DNA from: Procambarus clarkii
Taxonomy: Eukaryota; Arthropoda; Malacostraca; Decapoda; Cambaridae
Reading direction: 5' to 3'
Assembly: GCF_040958095.1 (NCBI RefSeq)
Contig: NC_091188.1
Location: 8,793,236 to 8,857,235 of the forward strand
Length of the DNA stretch: 64,000 bases
This document shows, piece after piece, positions 1-10,466 of this stretch. The notes under the pieces are model-generated. The model saw nothing but the letters and a program-made list of their open reading frames with translations, did not search any database and was not told the DNA's origin. Position numbers and translations under genes: made by a program. Numbering within the stretch: the first letter of the stretch is position 1; each line of letters starts with the position of its first letter.

Positions 1-585
1 CTGCTCAGGTACGCAACACCCGGGTCGACCAGCTGCTCAGGTACACAACACCCGGGTCGACCAGCTGCTCAGGTACACACACCCGAGTCGACCAGCTGCT
101 CAGGTACGCAACACACGGGTCGACCAGCTGCTCAGGTACGCAACACCCGGGTCGACCAGCTGCTCAGGTACGCAACACCCGGGTCGACCAGCTGCTCAGG
201 TACACAACACCCGGGTCGACCAGCTGCTCAGGTACACAACACCCGGGTCGACCAGCTGCTCAGGTGCACAACACCCGGGTCGTCCAGCTGCTCAGGTACA
301 CAACACCCGGGTCGACCAGCTGCTCAGGTGCACAACACCCGGGTCGTCCAGCTGCTCAGGTACACAACACCCGGGTCGACCAGCTGCTCAGGTGCACAAC
401 ACCCGGGTCGTCCAGCTGCTCAGGTACACAACACCCGGGTCGACCAGCTGCTCAGGTACACAACACCCGGGTCGACCAGCTGCTCAGGTACACAACACCC
501 GGGTCGACCAGCTGCTCAGGTGCACAACACCCGGGTCGACCAGCTGCTCAGGTACACAACACCCGGGTCGACCAGCTGCTCAGGT
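1..585. repeat. 32-bp minisatellite, truncated by window edge
   Basis: About 18 head-to-tail copies of a 32-bp unit. Each unit carries three nearly abutting palindromes, CCCGGG, GTCGAC and CAGCTG. Variation is mostly tacaca/tacgca/tgcaca after the CAGG and a GTCGAC to GTCGTC change in some units. The array begins at base 1, so its true length is unknown. The unit lacks stops in several frames, which creates apparent small proteins that are not genes. Confidence 0.97.
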
Positions 586-693
586 AAACACTGCTGCTTT
601 TGTACCAGGAAGCTTTTAGAAGTTGTTCCACTGATGTCATCCTCTTGCCATGTGATGCTTGGGAGGAACAATGCAGTCTGGTTATCTTGGTAA

Positions 694-948
694 TCTTGAG
701 GTTATCTCGAGATGATTTCGGGGCTTAGCGTCCCCGCGGCCCGAACCTCGACCAAGCCTCATTTTTGTTACACACCCCCAGGAAACAATCAGTAGCAGCT
801 GTCTAACTCCTAGGTACCTATTTAATGCTAGGTGAAAAGGTGCATCAGGGGTGAAAGAAACTCTGCCCATTTGTTTCCGCCTCCACCGAAGGATCGAACC
901 AGTTAGGACTACGAATCCCGAGCGCTGTCCACTCAGCCGTCATGTGCC
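694..948 (-). mobile_element. tRNA-derived SINE, family S1
   Basis: Read on the minus strand, a tRNA-like head with an A-box-like stretch (gctgagtggacagcgctc) and a B-box-like ggttcgat is followed by the family body (gcagagtttctttcacc, then cacctagcattaaataggt) and a tail ending in cgaaatcatctcgagataac. The same body is found at 16797-17055, 29203-29466, 39858-40057 and 40864-41118. The head is too degenerate to be a working tRNA gene. Confidence 0.85.
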
Positions 949-1061
949 AGTGCCTGTAGGTGCCAGGAGGTGTGGCATTACCTCCTGAACACTGGAGCCT
1001 CAGGCACTGTGCCAAAGCATTAAGAGTAAGCAGAGTGCCACCAAGGACAACACTCAGATAT

Positions 1062-1210
1062 GCCAGCCACTTGAACAGCAGTCGGTAGAGCGGCGACCTT
1101 GATTCATACCAGGATCGGCGTTCGAATCCCCCCCGACGGTGGTAGCGGTTGGGCAGGGTTTATTTTCTCCCTACCATATACCCAAGTTTCTTACCCTCAT
1201 TCCACCCCCC
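1062..1210 (+). mobile_element. tRNA-derived SINE fragment, family S4
   Basis: The head cagtcggtagagcggcgacc resembles a tRNA A-box region, and ggcgttcgaatccc resembles a B box. The sequence then runs into ggttgggcagg and a pyrimidine-rich tail. It resembles the minus-strand element at 14955-15150, which shares the sequence order ggtagag, gcgttcraatccc, ccgac, ggttggg. Diverged and truncated. Confidence 0.6.
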
Positions 1211-1580
1211 CCCCCATTACAAGTTCTGTATAGTTATACTAGTCGTAGACTCATAACTACTCCGCGTAACTACCTTCCTTTAACACTCAGCCATTGGTGT
1301 TACGTAGAGTGCTCCGTGGTTCTGTAGTTAGCAAGAGTGTGGTGGTGGCTAGCGTCTGTTGGCCCCGTTACATCGGCACTGGATTAATTAGTGGTGATAT
1401 GAGCACTTTGTCCTTCGATTCTAAATTACTTTGCGCAGTACACCGATATAGTCCAATCTGTAGATTAAGTCAGGCCACCCTAACGAGGCAGTTAGCGGCA
1501 ACGAGGTACAGAATGCTGAGATATGGCAGCCCCCCACCCCCCCGGGCGAACCTCACAGACGCCCCCCCCCCATCTGCCAT
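1211..1580. other. Unassigned single-copy-looking stretch
   Basis: No recognisable coding domain, RNA gene or repeat family was found here. An open frame crosses it at 1294-2298 (+), but it continues into the low-complexity array and has no protein-like motifs. Confidence 0.5.
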
Positions 1581-2052
1581 TCCCCACACTCTCCCCCATT
1601 CCCCACATTTCCCCCCCCCCACACTCTCCCCCCCACTCCCCGCACACACTCTCCCCACACACTCTCCCCCACATTCTCCCCCACACACACTCCCCACACA
1701 CACTCTCCCCCACACTCTCCCCCACACACACTCCCCACACACACCCTCCCCCACATTCTCCCCCACACACACTCCCCACACACACTCCCCCCACACACTC
1801 TCCCCCACACTCTCCCCCACACTCTCACCCACACACTCCCCCACACACTCCCCCCACACACTCTCCCCCACACTCTCCCCCCCCCCACTCCCCCCACACT
1901 CTCCCCCACACACTCCCCCACACACTCCCCCACACTCTCCCCCACACACTCCCCCCACACTCCCCTCCACACACTCCCCCCACACTCCCCCCCACACTCT
2001 CCCCCCAACACTTCCCCCCACACTCTCCCCCCAACACTACCCCCCCCCCTGG
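1581..2052. repeat. CACACTCTCCCCC-type low-complexity tandem array
   Basis: Imperfect tandem repeat built from CACA, CTCTCC and C-runs, with no purine apart from A. The minus strand is G-rich. Apparent ORFs in four frames (for example 1470-2021 minus) are repeat artefacts. Length variation of the C-runs makes the assembled copy number uncertain. Confidence 0.95.
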
Positions 2053-2285
2053 CATACTAACAAAATCAATACGAGAACATTAATAAGAGCATCAGCCGTA
2101 ACAATCTTAAATACTTACCATCAAAATGACAGTCCGTGGAACTACCTCGTTGTCACTCAGCTTGTCACGCAGAGTGAGTGTAACTGTCACTTCTTTAGAG
2201 AAGGATGGGGGGGTGAGAGAGATGAGAGAGGGGGGGGAGTGGGGAAGGAAGGAGAGAGAGAGAGAGAGACCCGTGCACAGTTGAA

Positions 2286-2350
2286 ATTGATTGATTGATG
2301 AAGATTAATAAGCCGCCCAAGACGTGGCACGGGCGTGAATAGCCCGTAAC
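2286..2350 (+). repeat. Two-hairpin repeat, type A, copy 1
   Basis: A tandem ttga stretch is followed by gaagatt, a first stem (gccgc...gtggc, with one G-T pair) and a second stem CGGGC-gtgaata-GCCCG, ending GTAA. The same layout recurs at 22060-22120 (+), 59020-59080 (-) and, decayed, at 45903-45985 (-). Coding potential is absent. Confidence 0.8.
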
Positions 2351-2365
2351 TATACACAGCTGAGT

Positions 2366-2472
2366 TTGTTGTTGTTTTAGATTCAGTGACTCGGAACACA
2401 GAAGTTGCAAGTAGCACGGGCTATGGTGAGCCCGTAGCGGACTTACCTGGCACAGGAGCGGGGCTGTAACTG
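2366..2472 (+). repeat. Two-hairpin repeat, type B, copy 1
   Basis: A gttgttgtt leader precedes a decayed first stem and an intact second stem GGGCTATGGTGAGCCC, followed by a GC-rich 3' part (cctggcacaggagcggggct). It lies 15 bp after a type A copy in the same orientation. Better-preserved type B copies are at 15190-15258 (+) and 17842-17912 (-). Confidence 0.78.
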
Positions 2473-2502
2473 TGGCAGTTGAGCACCTACCTAGTTTACA
2501 TA

Positions 2503-2642
2503 TACACCCTTTCCCCCCTCTTCTCCCCATCTCCCCCCTCATCCCCCTCCCTTTGATCTTCCATCATCCTCTCCTTATCCTCCTCCTTTCTCCCCCACTT
2601 CCTACTTTCCGCTTAATCTTCCCTTTCACTCTCTTCTCAGAT
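2503..2642. repeat. Pyrimidine-rich low-complexity tract
   Basis: Nearly pure C/T on the plus strand, irregular (ctcccc, cttcc, tcctcc). No periodic unit. Adjacent 2215-2268 is the mirror type, purine-rich with a GA run. Confidence 0.85.
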
Positions 2643-2748
2643 AAAATATTTTGTTATTAACACATTTGGGTACATCTGCATTCGTGCAGCTGCCCTAGAC
2701 TATATGAAGTGGAGTACAGTGTGTCAAAAAGCTTGCTGCGTGATGCTA

Positions 2749-3005
2749 AAAAATCCCCATCACACAGGATGGTTAGTCATACAGAGGCATGTGATAAGTA
2801 GTCTGCACTGATAGATTCTGGGTGCATTATGAGGATATCAACAACACAAGAGTGAATAAGGTAGCAGTGGTAATAAAAGTCCCCATCTCGCAGGATGGTT
2901 AGTCATACAGGGCCATGTGTTTAATAGCCTGCACTGACAAATTTTGGGTGCACTGTGAGGATATCTTCAAGAATACGAGAGTGAATGAAGTAATTGCAGA
3001 GCTCC
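2749..3005 (+). repeat. Diverged tandem pair of a dispersed repeat (family D)
   Basis: Two consecutive roughly 127-bp segments (2749-2873 and 2875-3005) share the order ccccatc, aggatggttagtcatacag, catgtg, tagyctgcactga, ttygggtgca, gaggatatc, agagtgaat. A third diverged copy is at 20845-20990. An apparent 94-residue frame over 2915-3199 lies inside this repeat and is not credible as a gene. Confidence 0.7.
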
Positions 3006-3390
3006 AGGTACCTCATGCCAACTGGTCTGAAAGGTCTAATAACTGGGCATTCAGTGATGTAACCCAACCTGATCCAGGCAATGTATTATTTCTAAGCATT
3101 AAAAACTCTAAGGGAAACACATCAAATATTTCACATTTGACTTCTGAAAAATCGTGTGAGGAGGTCTCCATATATGCTAATATTTCTTACAGAATTTAAC
3201 TGAAGCCAACACTAACCAGCCTATGTCTGTCCTGTACCCCAAGCCATTCCCCTTGCATAGTTGGAAAAAAGCTAGCCCCAAACGTTTGGCCTCCAACCTT
3301 GGACAAACAAACACACGAACAGACATTCCATTTTGTAGATAGAGATGCTTCTAACACCTCAACCTTTTATCCTGGTTCTTGCTTAGTATG

Positions 3391-3922
3391 ATAGGAGTGT
3401 GGGGCACCCAGCCCCCACCGTGGGCAGTGTAGGGCACCCAACCCCCACCGTGGGCGGTGTGGGGCACCCAGCCCCCACCGTGGGCAGTGTAGGGCACCCA
3501 GCCCCCACCGTGGGCGGTGTGGGGCACCCAGCCCCCACCGTGGGCAGTGTAGGGCACCCAGCCCCCACCGTGGGCGGTGTGGGGCACCCAGCCCCCACCG
3601 TGGGCAGTGTGGGGCACCCAGCACCCACCGTGGGCAGTGTAGGGCACCCAGCACCCACCGTGGGCAGTGTGGAGCACACAGCACCCACCGTGGGCAGTGT
3701 GGAGCACACAGCACCCACCGTGGGCAGTGTGGGGGCACCCAGCCCCCACCGTGGACAGCATGGGGCACCCAGCCCCCACCGTGGGCAGTGTGGAGCACAC
3801 AGCACCCCACCGTGGGCAGTGTGGGGGCACCCAGCCCCCACCGTGGGCAGTGTGGAGCACACAGCACCCCACCGTGGGCAGTGTGGGGGCACCCAGCCCC
3901 CACCGTGGGCAGTGTGGGGTGG
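3391..3922. repeat. 30-bp minisatellite
   Basis: About 17 copies of a 30-31-bp unit containing cagcccccaccgtgggcagt. At 3421-3600 two variants (agtgtagggc and ggtgtggggc) alternate strictly, giving a 60-bp higher-order period. From about 3660 the units drift to 31-33 bp by C/G-run slippage. Apparent proteins in all frames (VGHPAPT-type and CCPRWGLGAP-type) are repeat translations. Confidence 0.97.
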
Positions 3923-3954
3923 CAGAGACTACCTAACCTCAGCCACAAATATTA

Positions 3955-4200
3955 TTACACTGAGGGAAGCCCGTAAAGAAAGAGATAAGAAAGAGATAGG
4001 GAAAGGGGAGAATGTGATGGGAGAGAAGGAAGGGAAGGAGAAAAAGAGGGAGGGAGGTAGAAACGAAATAAGGAAGAGAAAGGGAGAAGCGATTTCGGAT
4101 GGAAGGAACAGAGAAAGAGCTAAGGGAGGAGACGAGATAGACGAATGGGGCTAAGAGGAGGTAGATGGGGAGGACGAGGATGTAGAGAGGGGTCAGTAGA
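3955..4200. repeat. Purine-rich tract on the plus strand
   Basis: Strongly A/G-biased, irregular gaaagaga/gggaag sequence between two minisatellites. It is followed by a pyrimidine-rich array, so strand asymmetry flips near 4260. No coding signature. Confidence 0.7.
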
Positions 4201-4267
4201 GACGGAAGTACTAAGAGGAGTGTGAAGGATACCAGTTTGTTGTTCCTTCAGAAGTAATGTCTTCCCT

Positions 4268-4650
4268 TATCTTCCCCTTTGAGACCTCCCTTCCCCTCTT
4301 CCTTCCCCCTCCCTCCCCTCTTCCTTCCCCCTCCCTCCCCTCTTCCTTCCCCCCCTCCCTCCCCTCTTCCTTCCCCCTCCCTCCCCTCTTCCTTCCCCCC
4401 CTCCCTCCCCTCTTCCTTCCCCCTCCCTCCCCTCTTCCTTCCCCCTCCCTCCCCTCTTCCTTCCCCCTCCCTCCCCTCTTCCTTCCCCCTCCCTCCCCTC
4501 TTCCTTCCCCCTCCCTCCCCTCTTCCTTCCCCCTCCCTTCCCTCTTCCTTCCCCCTCCCTCCCCTCTTCCTTCCCCCTCCCTTCCCTCTTCCTTCCCCCT
4601 CCCTCCCCTCTTCCTTCCCCTCTCCCTCCCCTCATCCCCCCCCATCTACT
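4268..4650. repeat. 18-bp polypyrimidine minisatellite
   Basis: About 20 copies of ctcccctcttccttcccc with one-base length changes in the C run. Homopurine-homopyrimidine tracts of this kind can form triplex DNA. The open frames on both strands are artefacts. Confidence 0.95.
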
Positions 4651-4904
4651 AACAGGAGCGTGTGCCCCGTAGACGACATAGTCTAGGCAGGACAGGTAAC
4701 CAGAGATATAAATATCGCATCAAGTCGCTCAATTGACTGACTAACAAACACACAAAACAGAGGTGAAGCACGAATGTATTTTCAGATACTCCCCTCCTCC
4801 CCCCCCCCCCCTAAATAGGTCTAATTAAACAACAGTATCGCTCGTTTGAACCACCGGCGCCTATTGGCTGGGATAAGGTTTCCTTCTGCGTGTCGGGTGG
4901 TAAA

Positions 4905-5024
4905 GGGGGTTCGATAATTACGCAGGGGGTTCGATAATTACGCAGGGGGTTCGATAATTACGCAGGGGGTTCGATAATTACGCAGGGGGTTCGATAATTA
5001 CGCAGGGGGTTCGATAATTACGCA
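4905..5024. repeat. 20-bp minisatellite, six perfect copies
   Basis: Six uninterrupted identical copies of gggggttcgataattacgca, flanked by unique sequence. Perfect identity indicates a recent expansion or ongoing homogenisation. Confidence 0.97.
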
Positions 5025-5239
5025 GGGTGAACGACCCTTTAGTAATACGGTACTTCTTATTAACCAAAGGCTACTTTTGTCTCTCTCTTTACAAGTTAAA
5101 ACGGAGTTTTAACTTACTAAATAGTACGTATTTAGTAATATAATAGTGTTATATAACTGTTATTAAATGTGATTGGACTTTTAACTGAACCAAAGGTATT
5201 GGAGACTCTCTCAGGTATCAGGTCTCTTGCTAATGTTGA

Positions 5240-7443
5240 ACACTTTACAAAGTGTCAGATATTCTAGTGGAGTTGGAGACTGCAGAAGGTGTCAGATATC
5301 CTAGCAGTGTTGCAGACTACAGAGTGTCAGATATCATAGGTAGTGTTGCAGACTACAGAGTGTCAGATATCATAGGTAGTGTTGCAGACTACAGAGTGTC
5401 AGATATCCTTGCAGTGTTGCAGACTACAGAGTGTCAGATATCATAGGTAGTGTTGCAGACTACAGGGTGTCAGATATCATAGGTAGTGTTGCAGACTACA
5501 GGGTGTCGGATATCATAGGTAGTGTTGCAGACTACAGGGTGTCAGATATCCTTGCAGTGTTGCAGACTACAGGGTGTCAGATATCATAGCAGTGTTGCAG
5601 ACTACAGGGTGTCGGATATCATAGGTAGTGTTGCAGACTACAGGGTGTCGGATATCATAGGTAGTGTTGCAGACTACAGGGTGTCAGATATCATAGGTAG
5701 TGTTGCAGACTACAGGGTGTCAGATATCCTTGCAGTGTTGCAGACTACAGGGTGTCAGATATCATAGCAGTGTTGCAGACTACAGGGTGTCAGATATCAT
5801 AGCAGTGTTGCAGACTACATGGTGTCAGATATCCTTGCAGTGTTGCAGACTACAGGGTGTCAGATATCCTTGCAGTGTTGCAGACTACAGGGTGTCAGAT
5901 ATCCTTGCAGTGTTGCAGACTACAGGGTGTCAGATATCCTTGCAGTGTTGCAGACTACAGGGTGTCAGATATCCTTGCAGTGTTGCAGACTACAGGGTGT
6001 CAGATATCCTTGCAGTGTTGCAGACTACAGGGTGTCAGATATCCTTGCAGTGTTGCAGACTACAGGGTGTCAGATATCCTTGCAGTGTTGCAGACTACAG
6101 GGTGTCAGATATCATAGCAGTGTTGCAGACTACAGGGTGTCAGATATCATAGCAATGTTGCAGACTACAGGGTGTCGGATATCCTTGCAGTGTTGCAGAC
6201 TACAGGGTGTCGGATATCCTTGCAGTGTTGCAGACTACAGGGTGTCAGATATCCTTGCAGTGTTGCAGACTACAGGGTGTCGGATATCCTTGCAGTGTTG
6301 CAGACTACAGGGTGTCGGATATCCTTGCAGTGTTGCAGACTACAGGGTGTCAGATATCCTTGCAGTGTTGCAGACTACAGGGTGTCAGATATCCTTGCAG
6401 TGTTGCAGACTACAGGGTGACAGATATCCTTGCAGTGTTGCAGACTACAGGGTGTCAGATATCCTTGCAGTGTTGCAGACTACAGGGTGTCAGATATCCT
6501 TGCAGTGTTGCAGACTACAGGGTGTCAGATATCCTTGCAGTGTTGCAGACTACAGGGTGTCAGATATCCTTGCAGTGTTGCAGACTACAGGGTGTCAGAT
6601 ATCCTTGCAGTGTTGCAGACTACAGGGTGTCAGATATCCTTGCAGTGTTGCAGACTACAGGGTGTCAGATATCATAGCAGTGTTGCAGACTACAGGGTGT
6701 CAGATATCATAGCAATGTTGCAGACTACAGGGTGTCGGATATCCTTGCAGTGTTGCAGACTACAGGGTGTCGGATATCCTTGCAGTGTTGCAGACTACAG
6801 GGTGTCAGATATCCTTGCAGTGTTGCAGACTACAGGGTGTCGGATATCCTTGCAGTGTTGCAGACTACAGGGTGTCGGATATCCTTGCAGTGTTGCAGAC
6901 TACAGGGTGTCAGATATCCTTGCAGTGTTGCAGACTACAGGGTGTCAGATATCCTTGCAGTGTTGCAGACTACAGGGTGTCAGATATCCTTGCAGTGTTG
7001 CAGACTACAGGGTGTCAGATATCCTTGCAGTGTTGCAGACTACAGGGTGTCAGATATCCTTGCAGTGTTGCAGACTACAGGGTGTCAGATATCATAGCAG
7101 TGTTGCAGACTACAGGGTGTCAGATATCATAGCAATGTTGCAGACTACAGGGTGTCGGATATCCTTGCAGTGTTGCAGACTACAGGGTGTCGGATATCCT
7201 TGCAGTGTTGCAGACTACAGGGTGTCAGATATCCTTGCAGTGTTGCAGACTACAGGGTGTCGGATATCCTTGCAGTGTTGCAGACTACAGGGTGTCGGAT
7301 ATCCTTGCAGTGTTGCAGACTACAGGGTGTCAGATATCATAGCAGTGTTGCATACTACAGGGTGTCAGATATCCTTGCAGTGTTGCAGACTACAGGGTGT
7401 CAGATATCCTAGCAGTGTTGCAGACTACAGGGTGTCAGATATC
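5240..7443. repeat. 35-bp minisatellite with higher-order structure
   Basis: About 62 copies of a 35-bp unit with core gggtgtcagatatcc and gtgttgcagactac. Variants are catag versus ccttg, cag versus cgg before atatc, and agag versus aggg. An ordered series of variants starting ggtgtcagatatcatagcag recurs at 6101, 6661 and 7081, spacings of 560 and 420 bp (16 and 12 units), so multi-unit blocks have been duplicated. Long frames across it are not proteins. Confidence 0.97.
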
Positions 7444-7897
7444 CTTATTATTATTATTATTATTATTAACACCTTTTCTCTTTATTGGCAAAATTAATTA
7501 CAATTTTGCCTAATCTGAGGATTTCAATTAAGTCTTATTAAAGTGAGGATAATGCTGGTATTCACTGTCACGCAGGACAGAGGGTCATACACAAGACAAT
7601 AGGTCTAAACTGTAGGCTGAAGCACATATATATCATGGTTACAATCAATGTTTTAATGTATGAATATGTAAAATCAACTTTCTATTGTGCACTGCCACAC
7701 AAGGGCAGGGATGGGTTTATAAGTGATGCAGCTTAGAAGTAATATAAATCAACTTGTTCTTCATTCTTTGAAATGGACTAGCAAATTTTGGATAAATTGT
7801 TAAGATGTCCATCACACCAGATTCAATTAAATTGTTACACAGTTGATGGTACAATAGACAGGTCTAAAATCTTTTACGGTTTCAAACAATATTGTCT
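7444..7897 (+). mobile_element. Unclassified insertion splitting the 35-bp minisatellite
   Basis: A 454-bp unrelated sequence starts with an (ATT)n tract and ends where 35-bp-like units resume at 7898. The segment ttaattacaattttgcctaa also occurs, slightly changed, near 20340, showing that part of the insertion is a dispersed repeat. No ORF, terminal inverted repeat or clear target duplication is visible, so the class is unknown. Confidence 0.55.
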
Positions 7898-7990
7898 GCA
7901 GACTTCAGGGTGTCAGATATCCTAGCAGTGATGCAGACTACAGGGTGCTAGATATCCTAGCAGGGGTTTCAGATATCCTAGCCGTGTTCG
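7898..7990. repeat. Decayed outlying units of the 35-bp minisatellite
   Basis: Three degenerate units (gcagacttcagggtgtcag, gcagactacagggtgctag, ggtttcagatatcctag) match the array ending at 7443. They mark the old far edge of the array beyond the insertion. Confidence 0.85.
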
Positions 7991-8560
7991 AAATTGCTAA
8001 ACCTATCAAGGACATAGATATAACGTCAATATTTGGGTGTTTTAATCTTTGCACACACACGTCGCATTTTTTTAACTGGTCGATTCCGTGAAAAATTGAC
8101 GTTCGTATTAGTTGAATAATAAGGTTATTTACTGAGGCTTAACCTTAACCGAAGTCTGCACGCTAGGAGCAAAAAGGACACGCGCTACAGGGCTACGCTT
8201 GTCAACGCAGAACCAATTACAACTAGACCTCGACCCCCTTTAACACAACATAGCTTGTCTATATTAACAATCAAATTCTACAATCAACATAAACTTGTTA
8301 GTTAATTATTTTAACCTTTACAATGACCTTAATAACACTGAAGAGGTTAATAGGCCTTAAGCCCAACCCCATCCGAGGGGTTGATGGCTTCAGGAGTTAT
8401 GGCAATGCTAATTGTTGTGTGTGATAGTTCCTAACTCCTAGAGTGCTGAGTCTTTAGAACTCCTGTTAGCCAGACTGTGGTGAACACGGGACGTTCAACA
8501 GGTGTGTTGAACATGTGTTGGTGTTGAGTCAGCGGGCGGGGATAGGGAGGGGGGGGGCTG
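7991..8560. other. Unassigned AT-rich sequence
   Basis: No coding signal, RNA gene or recognised repeat found. A short C/G-run tract follows at about 8546-8592. Confidence 0.5.
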
Positions 8561-8652
8561 ACCCTGCACATCCTCTCCCCCCCCCCCCTCCCTCTCTGAA
8601 CATGTGACGTAAGCAATATGTCAACATCTGTGATGTAAGCAATCACAGATGT

Positions 8653-8654
<2 letters not shown>

Positions 8655-8730
<76 letters not shown>
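8655..8730. repeat. (TA)n microsatellite, left flank of MITE
   Basis: About 38 TA dinucleotides, ending exactly at the left terminal inverted repeat of the element at 8731. A matching TA tract starts at the other end of the element, as expected for insertion into a TA array or TA target preference. Confidence 0.97.
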
Positions 8731-8733
<3 letters not shown>

Positions 8734-9115
8734 GTACCTAGTAGCCAGAACGCACTTCTGAGCCTACTATGCAAGGCCCAATTTGCCTAATAAGCCAAGT
8801 TTTCATGAATTAATGTTTTTTCGACTACCTAACCTACCTAACCTAACCTAACCTAACTTTTTCCGCTACCTAACCTAACCTAACCTATAAAGATAGGTTA
8901 GGTTAGGTTAGGTAGGGTTGGTTAGGTTCGGTCATATATCTACGTTAATTTTAACTCCAACAAAAAAAATTGACCTCATACTTAATGAAATGGGTAGCTT
9001 TATCATTTCATAAGAAAAAAATTAGAGAAAATATAATAATTCAGTAAAACTTGGCTTATTAGGCAAATCGGGCCTTGCATAGTAGGCTGAGAAGTGCGTT
9101 CTGGCTACTAGGTAC

Positions 9116-9118
<3 letters not shown>
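8731..9118. mobile_element. MITE with long terminal inverted repeats and telomere-like core
   Basis: The left end gtcgtacctagtagccagaa is the inverse of the right end. The arms, 8731-8811 and about 9039-9118, pair over about 80 bp with few mismatches. There is no transposase. The interior holds (CCTAA)n at about 8836-8885 and the inverse (TTAGG)n at about 8893-8920, forming a second, inner hairpin. Uninterrupted TA arrays abut both ends. Likely a non-autonomous DNA transposon; superfamily not determinable. Confidence 0.85.

Positions 9119-9184
<66 letters not shown>
9119..9184. repeat. (TA)n microsatellite, right flank of MITE
   Basis: About 33 TA dinucleotides directly after the MITE, then a short GA run. 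Mirror partner of the tract at 8655-8730. Confidence 0.97.
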
Positions 9185-9188
<4 letters not shown>

Positions 9189-9717
9189 AGAGAGAGGTAG
9201 ATGTCATTATCAAATTAAATGCATCATTCATGTCTTAAATAGTATTGTCAGTTGTCAAGATCTCTCATATGTGTCGGGCCAATGGTGAAGAAGAGAGAGC
9301 TTGTAAACAATAGGTATAATAAGGAGTAATTTCTAGTAGGTGAAGCCTTATAGTATTAATTAACCCAAGTCAAGTGCAGCAAAGTCATTTGACAAACCTC
9401 ACAGAGTACTCTCACTTTTCCAAATTTACACTAATACCAAAAATATTCTAAATATCCTAAATCTAATCCAAGCACTTTAAGTTCAAAAAAGGTGAAATAT
9501 CCTAGGATAAGGTAATAAGCCTATCTGAGAGCGTCGACTCTATCCTTTCCATGTCATATTGTATCCTATCTTCAGACTATATGCAAACTATATGAACTGC
9601 GATTTCAAAACTAGCATTTTCTCGTATATAATGTGATATTATTATGTACTAGAATATGTTGAATAGTTTGACCCTAACTTAGGTTGTGTTGGCCATTTTT
9701 TGGTATTTCAACCCACA
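9185..9717. other. Unassigned AT-rich sequence
   Basis: No coding or RNA feature recognised between the MITE and the fold-back element. Confidence 0.5.
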
Positions 9718-10466
9718 CTCAGGCCAGGCTCGTTAAAGCTGCGGCCCATCCCTCCAAGATGTATTCATCAATTTTAACATTGTGGGTATTAAAATTAAAC
9801 GTGGTCTCATTTATACATTAATATTGTTATATATTCAAATTCATAGTATAGTTAGGGGGTAGGTTAGGTGTTTAGGTTCTCTTGGTGATTATTTATGTTT
9901 GTAATACGTGGGTGAAGAATTTGCAACATTGCAATTCGAACAGAGGTTGTCAGCGAAGCCCGCTTCGAGAAATGTTTGAACGTCATCAGTTGTGAGTCGT
10001 GTGTAAACCGTTTGTCATTCATAAACAGGAGGGGGGGGGGGCGCTAGGCGGCTGGGTTTGGCCTTTGTTAACGGGACGGGCTGTGGTATTTGCAGCCCGG
10101 CCTCATCAACAAAGGCCAAATGCTCGTTAATCCAGCGGCCAAACCCTCTGTATATAAATGAAAAACGGTTTACACACGACTCACTCGAGCAGTGCTTCGC
10201 TCACGTCCTCTGTTCGAATGGCAAATCTGTAAATGCTTCACGCAAGTACTACAAAGACAAATATTCGCCAACAGAACATAAACAGATGTTGACATATATA
10301 TGTCAACTACGCCTAACTATATACTGAATTTTACTGTATTATAATAACATGCATTTATATGATATCAAACCTATTTTGTCACACAGGGTCTTAAAACAGA
10401 TGAATGCATCTCGTTGGGGAGAGGGGGGGGGGGAGACGGCCGCCGCTTTAACGAGCCAGGTCTGAG
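9718..10466. mobile_element. Fold-back element, about 750 bp, arms nearly meeting
   Basis: Left end ctcaggccaggctcgttaaa is inverted at the right end (ctttaacgagccaggtctga). Inverse pairing can be followed along both arms: tgtattcatcaattttaac with a diverged partner near 10390, cgaacagaggt with its inverse near 10210, and gagtcgtgtgtaaaccgttt with its inverse near 10165. The centre is GGGCTG-tggtatttg-CAGCCC near 10090. Almost the whole element is a hairpin. The frame at 10058-10327 is inside it and is not a gene. Confidence 0.85.

Noticed and set aside
2915-3199. 94-codon frame starting MCLIACTDKFW
   Set aside because: Its first part is the dispersed repeat family D, also found at 20845. 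No independent support for a gene.
5240-7443. CRISPR-like array
   Set aside because: Regular 35-bp period, but no unique spacers between repeats and no cas genes, in a eukaryotic context.
8836-8920. Telomere or internal telomeric array
   Set aside because: Only a few CCTAA and TTAGG units in inverted orientation inside a MITE, far too short for a telomere.
10058-10327. 89-codon frame
   Set aside because: Lies across the centre and right arm of the fold-back element at 9718-10466.
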